In this document: positions 17,800 through 26,136 of the stretch, one piece after another
Layout: every line of letters begins with the position of its first letter
How positions within the stretch are numbered: position 1 is the first letter of the stretch
From: Rhizobium viscosum
Lineage (GTDB): Bacteria > Pseudomonadota > Alphaproteobacteria > Rhizobiales > Rhizobiaceae
DNA: 64,000 bases
Assembly (NCBI RefSeq): GCF_014873945.1
Contig: NZ_JADBEC010000002.1
Span: 1,984,001-2,048,000 of the forward strand
Direction: 5' to 3'
Notes under the pieces: generated by a model
Databases searched by the model: none
Seen by the model: only the letters and a program-made list of their open reading frames with translations
Told to the model about the DNA's origin: nothing
Program-made: the position numbers and the translations under genes

Positions 17800-18689
17800 T
17801 GGCGCTGGATGCCGCGCAGCCTGCGGTCGCGCACCGCGCCCAGCCTCTCGGCAGGGGGAGCCTCTACGGGCTCCTCCTCGTCGGCATGCCGGTGTTTCTG
17901 GTCGGCTGGCTGATCATCTTTCCGATCTTTTCGGCGATCGCGACCACCGTCTTCGTCCGCCAGCCGGACGGGACGGCGGAGTTTTCGCTCGCCTCCTACC
18001 ATTTCTTCTTCAGCGACGCCTACAGCCTGAACAATCTCTGGCTGACGCTCTGGACGACCTTCGTCTGCGGCCTGCTCCTGCTCGCGATCGGTCTTCCGAT
18101 TGCGCTTTATTTGCGCTTTTCCGGCAGCCGCCTTGCCGGTTACGTGCAGGGTCTCGCGATCTTTCCGATGTTCGTTCCTTCGATCATTCTCTCTTATGCG
18201 CTGATCCGCACGATCGGACCGAACGGCACGGTCGACATCCTGCTCAATGCCATGGGGCTGCCAAAGCTGCCGAGCCCCTATCTGACGCCTTGGGGGCCGG
18301 TCATCGGGCTTGTCTGGGACAATCTGCCTTTGACCGTGCTGATGCTGACGGCTGGGCTCACGTCCGTTTCCAACAGCTCCATCGAGGCGGCACGCGATGT
18401 CGGCGCTACGCCTCTCAGGGTCTTCATCTCGATCATTTTGCCGCGCATGGGCAATTCGCTGCTGGTGACCGCTTCCTTTGCCGTTCTCGGCATATTCTCG
18501 GCATTCACCTTGCCGTACGTTCTCGGCCCCGCCTCGCCGGAGATGATGGGACCCTTCATGCAGCGTACCTTCGCGGATATGAATGACCCGCTGAACGCGC
18601 TGACACAGGCGGTCATCAGCTTCGGCTTCTGCCTTCTCTTCGGCATCTTCTATGTCTGGTCGATCGCCCGCAACCGCGAGGGCCGATGA
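17799..18689 (+). CDS. ABC transporter permease (first membrane subunit)
   Basis: A 296-residue inner-membrane protein of the PotB/ThiP-type family. A first transmembrane helix (GMPVFLVGWLIIFPIFSAIA) and a periplasmic loop are followed by five more helices. The cytoplasmic coupling motif is EAARDVGATPLRVFISIILP. The ATG at 17799 overlaps the upstream stop; the frame is open upstream to 17736 but that region codes for the binding protein. The C-terminus overlaps the next permease start by four bases. Confidence 0.9.
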   Translation: MALDAAQPAVAHRAQPLGRGSLYGLLLVGMPVFLVGWLIIFPIFSAIATTVFVRQPDGTAEFSLASYHFFFSDAYSLNNLWLTLWTTFVCGLLLLAIGLPIALYLRFSGSRLAGYVQGLAIFPMFVPSIILSYALIRTIGPNGTVDILLNAMGLPKLPSPYLTPWGPVIGLVWDNLPLTVLMLTAGLTSVSNSSIEAARDVGATPLRVFISIILPRMGNSLLVTASFAVLGIFSAFTLPYVLGPASPEMMGPFMQRTFADMNDPLNALTQAVISFGFCLLFGIFYVWSIARNREGR

Positions 18690-19507
18690 TGGCTCGGTCG
18701 ACAGGTCTGAAATTCGACTGGACGGGGCTGCTGCTGGCATTGCTGCTGACGCTTTTCATCGCGCTGCCGCTGCTGGTCGTTGCGACCTGGGCCTTCACCG
18801 AGATCTGGCGCTACCCTTCCGTCATTCCCCAGCAGTTCGGCCTGCGTTTCTGGTCGCAGACGCTTGCGCGCAAGGATGTCTGGGATGCGCTATTCCTCAG
18901 TTTGCGGCTGACGGCGACGGTGACGCTGCTTTCTGCGATCATCTGTCTTCCGGCAGCCTATGCCTTTGCTCGTATGCGCTTTCCCGGCCGCAACATTCTG
19001 TTCCTCTCGTTTCTCGCCTCCCATGCCTTTCCAAAATTTGGCCTGCTCGTGGCGATTGCCGGCATCTTCCTGCAACTCGGTCTGATCAGTACCTTCTGGG
19101 GTGTGGTGCTGATCCAGCTCGTCGGCACGCTGATGCTGATGATCTGGATCCCGGTCGCGGCTTTTCAGAATGTCGACCGGCGCATGGAGGAGGCCGCGCG
19201 TGACGCGGGCGCCACGCCGCTTCGCGTCTTCTGGTCGATCACACTGCCGCAGGCCGCGCCGACCATATCAGCAGCCCTGCTCCTGACCTTCGTCGGCACT
19301 TTTTACGAGACGGAAGGGGCCTGGCTGATCGGTGCGCCGGAGATCCGCACCATGCCGGTGCTGATGATCAGCTTCATCAACAACCAGATTGTCGTGCAAT
19401 ATGGTGCGGTCCTCTCCGTGATGCTGTGGGTGCCGTCCTTTGCGGCATTGATGTTTGCGCGGCGCGTCATCGGGACCGGCGCCTTTGCGCGGGGCTTCGG
19501 CGCCTGA
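18686..19507 (+). CDS. ABC transporter permease (second membrane subunit)
   Basis: A 273-residue PotC-type permease with six hydrophobic segments, beginning with TGLLLALLLTLFIALPLLVV, and the EAA motif EAARDAGATPLRVFWSITLP. Near-identity of the two coupling motifs (DVGATPLRVF versus DAGATPLRVF) shows that the pair descends from one ancestor. The ATG overlaps the previous TGA (ATGA arrangement). Confidence 0.9.
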   Translation: MMARSTGLKFDWTGLLLALLLTLFIALPLLVVATWAFTEIWRYPSVIPQQFGLRFWSQTLARKDVWDALFLSLRLTATVTLLSAIICLPAAYAFARMRFPGRNILFLSFLASHAFPKFGLLVAIAGIFLQLGLISTFWGVVLIQLVGTLMLMIWIPVAAFQNVDRRMEEAARDAGATPLRVFWSITLPQAAPTISAALLLTFVGTFYETEGAWLIGAPEIRTMPVLMISFINNQIVVQYGAVLSVMLWVPSFAALMFARRVIGTGAFARGFGA

Positions 19508-19530
19508 GCGCCGGCAGAAAGGATTTAACA

Positions 19531-20610
19531 ATGGCACATCTGGCGATCGAAGGTGTTTCGAAGAGCTTCGGCAATACCTTCGCCGTCAGCGATTTTTCGC
19601 TTGAGGTCGGCGATGGGGAACTCGTCTGCCTGCTCGGCCCGTCAGGTTCCGGCAAATCGACGTTGCTGCGTATGATCGGCGGTTTTGAACGGCCGACCGG
19701 CGGCAGCATCCGCATCGACGCAAAGGATGTGACGACCCTGCCACCGGAGCGGCGCCCAACTGGCATGGTCTTCCAGAGCCATGCGCTCTGGACCCATATG
19801 GATGTCTTCAACAACATCGCCTTCGGCCTCAAACTGCGGCAGCTGCCGAAGACCGAAATTCGAGAGCGCGTCGAGAATGCCCTCGCTCTCGTCGGTCTCG
19901 CAGATTACGGGAAGCGCGCGGTGACGCAGCTTTCCGGCGGCCAGCAGCAGCGTGTCGCACTTGCCCGCTCGCTCGTCCTCGAGCCCAAGATCCTGCTGCT
20001 CGATGAACCCTTCGCCAGTCTCGACCAGCATCTGCGCGAGCGGCTGCGTGAGGAAGTGCGCGATATCCAGCAGCGGCTCGGCATCACGACATTGTTCGTC
20101 ACCCACGGTCAGGATGAAGCCCTGGCGCTTGCCGACCGCATCGTCGTCATGCGCGACGGCCGTACGGAGCAGGTGGCGCCGCCGAGCGTCATCTATCGCG
20201 AACCGCAGACGGCTTTCGTCGCCGGCTTCATCGGCTCGATGAATTTCGTTGAGAGCGAGATCCGGGATGGGATCTGCACGCATCCGCTTTTCGGTTTTTC
20301 CATTCCCGTCGCAAATGGTCCCGTGATGCTTGCGATGCGCCCGGAAGCCCTGACTGTGCATCCGGGCAGCCGACCGGCAGATGCAATCGTCCACCGCGTC
20401 ACCGACTTCGGTACGCACAAGATCGTCGATATCGATCTCGCCGATGGCACCCGGCTGAAGGCGATGGTTGCGCCGGGCGATATGATCCGGGCCGGGATGA
20501 CCGTCGCCCCCAGATGCTCGGGCTTCTTCGCCTTCCGCGACAATGCGCTGATCCACCAGTCGGCTGGCGCACAGGCGGCTGCGCCAATGCAGCCGCTCCA
20601 TACGGCTTGA
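19531..20610 (+). CDS. ABC transporter ATP-binding protein with C-terminal TOBE domain
   Basis: A 359-residue ATPase: Walker A GPSGSGKSTLLRMI, Q-loop MVFQSHALWTHMDVFNNI, signature LSGGQQQRVALARSLVL, Walker B ILLLDEPFASLD and switch-His region LFVTHGQDEALAL. Residues after about 240 form an OB/TOBE_2 domain (FVAGFIGSMNFVES, LAMRPEALTVHPG) as in PotA/FbpC/CysA ATPases. AAAGGA precedes the ATG at 19531; the frame is open upstream into the permease gene but without a fitting start. The gene ends 6 bp from the convergent inositol-phosphatase gene. Confidence 0.9.
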   Translation: MAHLAIEGVSKSFGNTFAVSDFSLEVGDGELVCLLGPSGSGKSTLLRMIGGFERPTGGSIRIDAKDVTTLPPERRPTGMVFQSHALWTHMDVFNNIAFGLKLRQLPKTEIRERVENALALVGLADYGKRAVTQLSGGQQQRVALARSLVLEPKILLLDEPFASLDQHLRERLREEVRDIQQRLGITTLFVTHGQDEALALADRIVVMRDGRTEQVAPPSVIYREPQTAFVAGFIGSMNFVESEIRDGICTHPLFGFSIPVANGPVMLAMRPEALTVHPGSRPADAIVHRVTDFGTHKIVDIDLADGTRLKAMVAPGDMIRAGMTVAPRCSGFFAFRDNALIHQSAGAQAAAPMQPLHTA

Positions 20611-20616
20611 ACGGTC

Positions 20617-21450
20617 TCAGGCTTTCGGCTGAAAACCCTCCCGCAGCCAGGGATAGAGTGGCTTGCTTGCTGCCAGGATGTCGCCTTTGCCGGTCACAGC
20701 CGCGCCGGAAAACCGTGTGACGATACCGCCTGCTTCCTCGACCATGAGTGCCGAGGCACCGAAGTCATGGACCGACAGGCCGTCCTCGAAGAAGCCGTCC
20801 AGTCGGCCGCAGGCGACATAGGCGATCGAAAGCGCTGCCGAACCGAGCCGACGCACGCCAGCGGTATTGGCCATCAGCCGCTTGACGGCGTCGAAATAAA
20901 GCTCTTCCGGGACCGCCTTGACCTGGCCGGGGATCGGCAGGCCGGCGCCAACGAGCACGTTCTGGATATCGGCCACCTCAGCGCAATGGATTTGCTCGCC
21001 GTTCAGCCAGGCGCCGCCGCCGGCCTCTGCACTGAAGAGCTCGTCCTGCATGGCGTCATAGACGACGCCTGCGACGACGCGGCCGGCCTCGGCGATCGAG
21101 ATCGTCATGCCGAAATGCGGGATGCCCCAGGCGAAATTGGTCGTGCCGTCGATCGGGTCGATATAGATAACCGGTGCATCCGCGCCGCCCTGTCGGTTAC
21201 CGACCTCTTCCTCGCCTTTGATCGAATAGGTCGGGAATGCGCTCGTCATCTCCTCGACGATGATGCGCTCGACGGCGACGTCGATTTCGGTCTGATAGTC
21301 GCGGGCAGCCTTGTGGATCATCTCGGCTGCCGTGCGTCGTCTGAGTGCCTTGCGCGCCGTTTCGCCTGCCTTGAGGGCGGTTTCGGCGAGCACGAGAAGG
21401 CGGGGCGAGGCGGCCGGCGACAGGCGCGCAGCAGTCGAAGTCAATGTCAT
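20617..21450 (-). CDS. Inositol monophosphatase family phosphatase
   Basis: A 277-residue Mg2+/Li+-sensitive phosphatase family member. It shows YSIKGEEEVGN (metal-binding Glu), the diagnostic YIDPIDGTTNFAWGIPHF (Asp ligands), and near the C-terminus LSVHDFGASALMVEEAGG in place of the usual W-D-x-A-[AG]. It could act on myo-inositol phosphate, NADP, 3'-phosphoadenosine phosphate or another small phosphate ester; the motifs do not tell which. It converges on the ABC uptake operon with only a 6-bp gap and lies downstream of the pyruvate oxidase gene on the same strand (129-bp gap). Confidence 0.88.
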   Translation of the reverse strand: MTLTSTAARLSPAASPRLLVLAETALKAGETARKALRRRTAAEMIHKAARDYQTEIDVAVERIIVEEMTSAFPTYSIKGEEEVGNRQGGADAPVIYIDPIDGTTNFAWGIPHFGMTISIAEAGRVVAGVVYDAMQDELFSAEAGGGAWLNGEQIHCAEVADIQNVLVGAGLPIPGQVKAVPEELYFDAVKRLMANTAGVRRLGSAALSIAYVACGRLDGFFEDGLSVHDFGASALMVEEAGGIVTRFSGAAVTGKGDILAASKPLYPWLREGFQPKA

Positions 21451-21579
21451 TAAGAGGGTCCGTGTGATGACTGAGGGTGGTAGGTCGTGTTCCCATCGCA
21501 GATGCGCATGATGCTTTTATGAAACCGGCGCGCCCGCTGCGGTGCTGCGCCGGCCGAATTCAAGAGAATGCGTCCGAGG

Positions 21580-23307
21580 TTACCGGGACAGGAAATTCGA
21601 GACCGTCAGGTCGACGAGTTCGTCTCCACGGCCGTTCATCACTGCGCGAATGGCCCAGAGACCGAAACCCTTCACCTGTGCTGCTTCGATCCTGGGCGGC
21701 ATCGATAGTTCCTGCGTATTCGTGACGACGTCGAGCAATGCCGGGCCGGGATGCGCCAGGATTTCCCGGATGGCACCGTCAAGCTCGGCGGGATCTTCCA
21801 CGCGAACGCCATGTACTCCGGCTGCGCGGGCAACCGCCGCAAAATCCGGATTCTCGAGTTCGGTGCCGGTCTCAAGGAAGCCCGAAGCCTTCATTTCCAT
21901 CGCAACGAATCCGAGAACTGAATTGTTGAAGACGACGACCTTCACCGGCAGGTTCTGCTGAACGAGCGTCAGGAAGTCGCCCATCAGCATGGCAAAGCCG
22001 CCATCGCCGGACATGCTGATGATTTGGCGTTCCTTGTACGTTGCCTGTGCCCCGATCGCCTGAGGAAGAGCGTTGGCCATCGAGCCGTGGACCAGGGATC
22101 CGATCAGGCGACGCTTTCCATTCATTTTCAGGTAGCGTGCAGCCCAGATCGTGGGGGTCCCGACGTCGAAGGTGAAAACGGCGTCGTCGGACGCATGCTC
22201 GCTCAGAAGGCGTGCCACGTATTGCGGATGAATCTTGCCGCCCTCTCGGCCGGTGGCGAGGTCGTCGAGGCCCTCACGAGCCTTCCTGTAGGCGGCAAGG
22301 CAAGCATCGAGGTGATCCCGGTCGGTTCGCTCCCTCAGCTTCGGTAGCGTCGCCGCCAGTGTCGATTTGACGTCGCCGACGATTGCGAGATCCAGCGAGG
22401 CCCTGCGGCCGAGATTTTCCGGTCGGATGTCCACCTGCACGATCTTGGCGTCGGTTGGGTAGAACTGCCGGTATGGGAAATCTGTGCCGAGCATGAGAAG
22501 CGTGTCACACTCCAGCATGGCCTTGTAACCCGAAGAGAAACCGATCAGACCGGTCATGCCGACATCGAACGGATTGTCCCACTCGACATGTTCCTTGCCG
22601 CCGAGCGCGTGGACAACGGGCGCCCTCAGCCGATCCGCAAAAGCGATCAACTCGTCATGCGCGCCTTCGCAGCCACGTCCGCACAGAAGGGTAACCTTCG
22701 AGCTGTTGTTAAGCAGTTCCGACAGTCGATCGATCTGATCGTTCGTCGGCACGATGTTTGGCTGGGACAGTGTGAGTGCGGCTGGTGTCGAAATCTTCGC
22801 CGTGAAATCGGTCAATGCCACGTCGCCCGAAATGACCACGACGGCAACGCCGCGCTTTCCGATAGCGGTGCGAATGGCCGTTTCGATGACTGCGGGCAAT
22901 TGCTCGGGATGGCTGACAAGCTCGCAATAGTGGCTGCATTCCCGGAAAAGCTGATCCGGATGTGTTTCCTGGAAATAGCCCCTGCCGATTTCGGCCGACG
23001 GTATCTGGGCGGCAATGGCGAGGACCGGGACCCGTGAGCGATGGCAGTCGAACAGGCCGTTGATGAGGTGGAGATTGCCCGGGCCGCAGCTTCCGGCGCA
23101 CACGGCCAATTCGCCGCTGAGATGGGCTTCGGCCCCGGCCGCGAAAGCGGCTGTCTCTTCATGGCGGGTATGGACCCACTCGATGTCGCCTCTCTTTCGC
23201 AGCGCTTCCGTGAGCCCGTTCAGGCTATCGCCGACTACGCCATATATGCGTTTGACTCCGGCCGAATGCAGTACTTCTGTCAGTACATCAGCTACCTTGG
23301 ACTTCAT
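21580..23307 (-). CDS. poxB: Pyruvate oxidase/dehydrogenase (quinone)-type thiamine diphosphate enzyme
   Basis: A 575-residue enzyme (E. coli PoxB is 572). The N-terminal ThDP-pyrimidine domain has YGVVGDSLNGLTEAL and the catalytic Glu in HTRHEETAAFAAGAEA. The middle FAD-binding domain has GTDFPYRQFYPTDAKIVQVD. The C-terminal ThDP-diphosphate domain has SMSGDGGFAMLMGDFLT then NNSVLGFVAMEM. It should decarboxylate pyruvate to acetate and CO2, passing electrons to ubiquinone from FAD. The C-terminal region (VMNGRGDELVDL) sits where E. coli PoxB carries its membrane-binding tail. GGGAGCC precedes the ATG. The gene is monocistronic or co-transcribed with the phosphatase gene downstream. Confidence 0.9.
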   Translation of the reverse strand: MKSKVADVLTEVLHSAGVKRIYGVVGDSLNGLTEALRKRGDIEWVHTRHEETAAFAAGAEAHLSGELAVCAGSCGPGNLHLINGLFDCHRSRVPVLAIAAQIPSAEIGRGYFQETHPDQLFRECSHYCELVSHPEQLPAVIETAIRTAIGKRGVAVVVISGDVALTDFTAKISTPAALTLSQPNIVPTNDQIDRLSELLNNSSKVTLLCGRGCEGAHDELIAFADRLRAPVVHALGGKEHVEWDNPFDVGMTGLIGFSSGYKAMLECDTLLMLGTDFPYRQFYPTDAKIVQVDIRPENLGRRASLDLAIVGDVKSTLAATLPKLRERTDRDHLDACLAAYRKAREGLDDLATGREGGKIHPQYVARLLSEHASDDAVFTFDVGTPTIWAARYLKMNGKRRLIGSLVHGSMANALPQAIGAQATYKERQIISMSGDGGFAMLMGDFLTLVQQNLPVKVVVFNNSVLGFVAMEMKASGFLETGTELENPDFAAVARAAGVHGVRVEDPAELDGAIREILAHPGPALLDVVTNTQELSMPPRIEAAQVKGFGLWAIRAVMNGRGDELVDLTVSNFLSR

Positions 23308-23530
23308 CGAAAGGCTCCCGGGCTTTGGGTTTCAGTTGATGGCAAAAGGAAGCTAGGCCTCGCTCTAAGCTTCTCAACCCGGAGAATTAGCAGAGTGGTG
23401 GAGACACCCAACTGGACCTTGGTATAGGCGCTGGCCATGAAAGACCTGCTTGCCGATATCCTAGGGAGCTGCCTATCAGCCGAGAACATAGGCTCGGCTC
23501 TCTCCGTTGGCGTCCTCCTTCTACCGCGAC

Positions 23531-25414
23531 CTATGCTTCCATCCGTTCCCGTTCTCTCATCGCTTCCGCGATAAGTTTCATGAAGCGCGGATGCCGGCGC
23601 AGATTGTCCAGGTCGGAGTCATGGGTGAACCATTTGATGTGGTAGACCGAGCTGCGGGGCAGCAAACCCTCCAGGATATCGATCGCACGTTCCGCATGGC
23701 CGAGCACGGAGTGGACGCAGGCGAGATTATACTGGGCCACGATATCATCGGGATCGATGGCGCTCGCCCGTGCAGCCCAGTCGCAGGCCCGCGCAGCTTC
23801 GCCGAGATGAGCAAGTGCAAGCGCGCCGCGATGGGCGGGGCCGGAATTTTCCGGGTTCTGATTGAGCGCGCGCTCGGCTCTTTCAATGCCTTTTCGCGCC
23901 CAGCTTTCCCGGTCCGCCATCCGTCCGAGAGAATGGTACGAGGACATCAGATGGATCGGCGAAACATAGTCGTCGGGGCGGATTTCGGCGGCCCGAGTGA
24001 AATAGTGCACCGCCTCGGCGAAATTCCCGCGCATGAAGAAGATGCGGGCATAGTGGAAATTTGCTTCATAGAGGTTGGGATCGAGCGCAAGCGCGCGTTC
24101 GAAGCATGCCGTGGCCTCGTCGTCCTCGCCGTTCTGATGCAGCGCCAGGCCGCGGGAGGCATGGGCCTCGGCAAGGTCGGGATCAAGTTCCAGGGCCTTG
24201 GCGCTCATGGCGAGGATGCGCTCCAGGGGCACATCACCAGGCGCCCAGTCGCGTATCGCCGCATCGCAATCGGCAATGCCTGCATAGGCGCGGCCATAGT
24301 CCGGATCGAGTTCTACGGCCTTGTAGAACATGCGCCGGGCAAGCTGCAGATAAGATTTTGTCCAGGTATGGGAGAGCTGCCGGCCTCTCAGGTAATAAGT
24401 ATAGGCTTCGACATTGGCCGTTGGCTCGGCGGCGATCGCCTTGCGCTCCTCCGGCAGCAGCCGCACTTTCAATTGGCCGACGATCGCGTTGGTGATCTCG
24501 TCCTGGATGGCGAAGATATCGGTGAGGTCTCGGTCATAGCGTTCGGCCCAAAGATGATCGCCGTTCATCGTATCGATCAACTGGCCGGAAATGCGTACCC
24601 GCGTGCCGATGATGCGCACACTGCCTTCCAGCATGTAACGCACTCCGAGCTCCTGGGCGACCTGCTTCACCTTCACCGATGTGCCCTTATAGGTGAAAAC
24701 GGTATTGCGTGGCACCACATGCAGGCTGGAAACCTTGGAAAGATCGGTGATGATGTCCTCGGTGATGCCGTCCGAGAAGTAATCTTGATCGGCATCGCCG
24801 CTCATGTTGGTGAAGGGCAGGACGGCGATGAAACAGGTGTTGCGGTTCTGCGCGACGAGGCGGGCAGAACTCGGCTTCTCGAAGGAAACCGTGTAAACCT
24901 GCACCGGCTGGCGGATATTTTTGAACACGTGTTCACCTAAAAAATCGAAGCCAAGATTGAGGCGTGAGCCGACCTGATCCCGCACGATTGCCGATACGGC
25001 GATGCCGCCGGCCGGAGCGACACCTTCCAGACGTGCGGCAACGTTGACGCCGTCGCCGAAAATATCGTCATTCTCCACGACGACATCGCCGAGATTGATG
25101 CCGATGCGGAACTCGACACGCTCTTCCTTCGTCACGGTTTCATTGCGCACCGCCATGGTGCGCTGAATTTCGGCGGCACAGGCCACGGCGTTCACGACGC
25201 TCTGAAACTCGGCCAGAATACCGTCGCCAGTCAGTTTGACGATACGGCCCTTGTAATCGGATATGCGGATGTCGACCAGTTCGCAGCGATGGCGGTTCAA
25301 AGCCTGCAGCGTGCCCGTCTCGTCCATGCCCATGAGCCGGCTGTAACCGACCACATCGGCAGCGAGGATGGCACTCAATCGCCGCTCCATGATCCTCTCC
25401 ATGGATTGTCTCAT
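23531..25414 (-). CDS. Class III adenylate/guanylate cyclase with TolB-like and TPR regions
   Basis: About 627 residues. Residues 1-170 form a class III cyclase domain. The two metal Asp are in LAADVVGYSRLM and KLTGDGILAEF, and FGDGVNVAARLEGVA carries the Asn/Arg transition-state residues, so it should be catalytically active. A linker follows and then a TolB/FlgO-like segment (FIAVLPFTNMSGDADQDYFS, LEGSVRIIGTRVRISGQLID). At least five TPR-like repeats run to the C-terminus. No membrane helix is seen. This architecture is common and multi-copy in rhizobia. The start is uncertain: 25414, 25390 (MERRLSAI, nearest to family consensus and after GGAGAGG) or 25465. Confidence 0.88.
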   Translation of the reverse strand: MRQSMERIMERRLSAILAADVVGYSRLMGMDETGTLQALNRHRCELVDIRISDYKGRIVKLTGDGILAEFQSVVNAVACAAEIQRTMAVRNETVTKEERVEFRIGINLGDVVVENDDIFGDGVNVAARLEGVAPAGGIAVSAIVRDQVGSRLNLGFDFLGEHVFKNIRQPVQVYTVSFEKPSSARLVAQNRNTCFIAVLPFTNMSGDADQDYFSDGITEDIITDLSKVSSLHVVPRNTVFTYKGTSVKVKQVAQELGVRYMLEGSVRIIGTRVRISGQLIDTMNGDHLWAERYDRDLTDIFAIQDEITNAIVGQLKVRLLPEERKAIAAEPTANVEAYTYYLRGRQLSHTWTKSYLQLARRMFYKAVELDPDYGRAYAGIADCDAAIRDWAPGDVPLERILAMSAKALELDPDLAEAHASRGLALHQNGEDDEATACFERALALDPNLYEANFHYARIFFMRGNFAEAVHYFTRAAEIRPDDYVSPIHLMSSYHSLGRMADRESWARKGIERAERALNQNPENSGPAHRGALALAHLGEAARACDWAARASAIDPDDIVAQYNLACVHSVLGHAERAIDILEGLLPRSSVYHIKWFTHDSDLDNLRRHPRFMKLIAEAMRERERMEA

Positions 25415-26136
25415 GTCAGTGTCTCGCTTTTTCCAGATTTTGACCGCGCTAGGGCTCCCTCCCATGCAGCCGATATCTTTCGATTCGGCATGCTGTCACG
25501 GCGGCGCAGAGCCTATATCGTTACGGCGCAGCATCAATACTCCGAACGGGCGAAGATTGCGTCAAATGATAGCTCTTTCGGATGGGAAAGACCCCCCGGA
25601 CTTGCTGAGGTGCTCGATTTTGAGGCCGTGCATCGATTTTGGAATACGTCTCGGAGGAAGGGGTCGGGCGCAGAGCGTTCGACCCGGCCTCGGGACGTGG
25701 TTTCATGGCCCGTTCCCCACCTCTGAGAGCTTGCGACGTCGCCGTCATCAAAAGCCGAGCTCCATCGAAGCGCGGTTGTCGGCTGCCCGGCAGGTCAGGT
25801 TTCGAGATCCCATTGCCGAAGAGCGACAGAATATTCTGTGAAGAGAAGTTGGCAATCGAGAGCGACTAATTGCCATTTACTGCGTCTGCAAAGCAGCAGG
25901 TTTGGCGGGATGTGCCGGTAGCCGTCCGTGATGCGAAGCAGATCTGACAATTGTACTGCCTGTTGCCTCGCGAAAGGCAATCGCCTTCTACGTAAAGGCC
26001 CGTTTGCCTGAAAGGATGCAGCCTGTAGGTCGAAAGGGGTAGGATATACTCGTCCATTTTTCGATTATAATCGGAGGTCCGCGTATCGAACGATCCACAT
26101 AGATTTGATCCTGGCAATTTCGCGAGAGGGCACGCC
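25415..26136. other. Long intergenic region before the 1721-residue protein gene
   Basis: About 720 bp without a convincing gene: short open frames on both strands lack recognisable domains or good ribosome-binding sites. The last 80 bp carry a likely promoter (palindromic CGATTATAATCG). No tRNA, repeat array or mobile-element remnant was recognised. Confidence 0.5.
26062..26073 (+). promoter_or_regulatory. Palindromic -10-like element
   Basis: The perfect palindrome CGATTATAATCG contains a consensus TATAAT at 26066-26071, 65 bp before the start codon of the large protein. No good -35 hexamer is found 16-18 bp upstream, so an activator or another sigma factor may be needed. Confidence 0.4.

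Noticed and set aside
23507..24940. Plus-strand open frame of 477 codons opposite the cyclase-TPR gene
   Set aside because: It is the shadow of the TPR-coding strand; the opposite frame shows clear cyclase and TPR motifs.
25415..26136. Search for a small gene or RNA in the 720-bp gap
   Set aside because: Short frames on both strands lack ribosome-binding sites, domains or conserved RNA folds that I can recognise; only a promoter-like palindrome remains.
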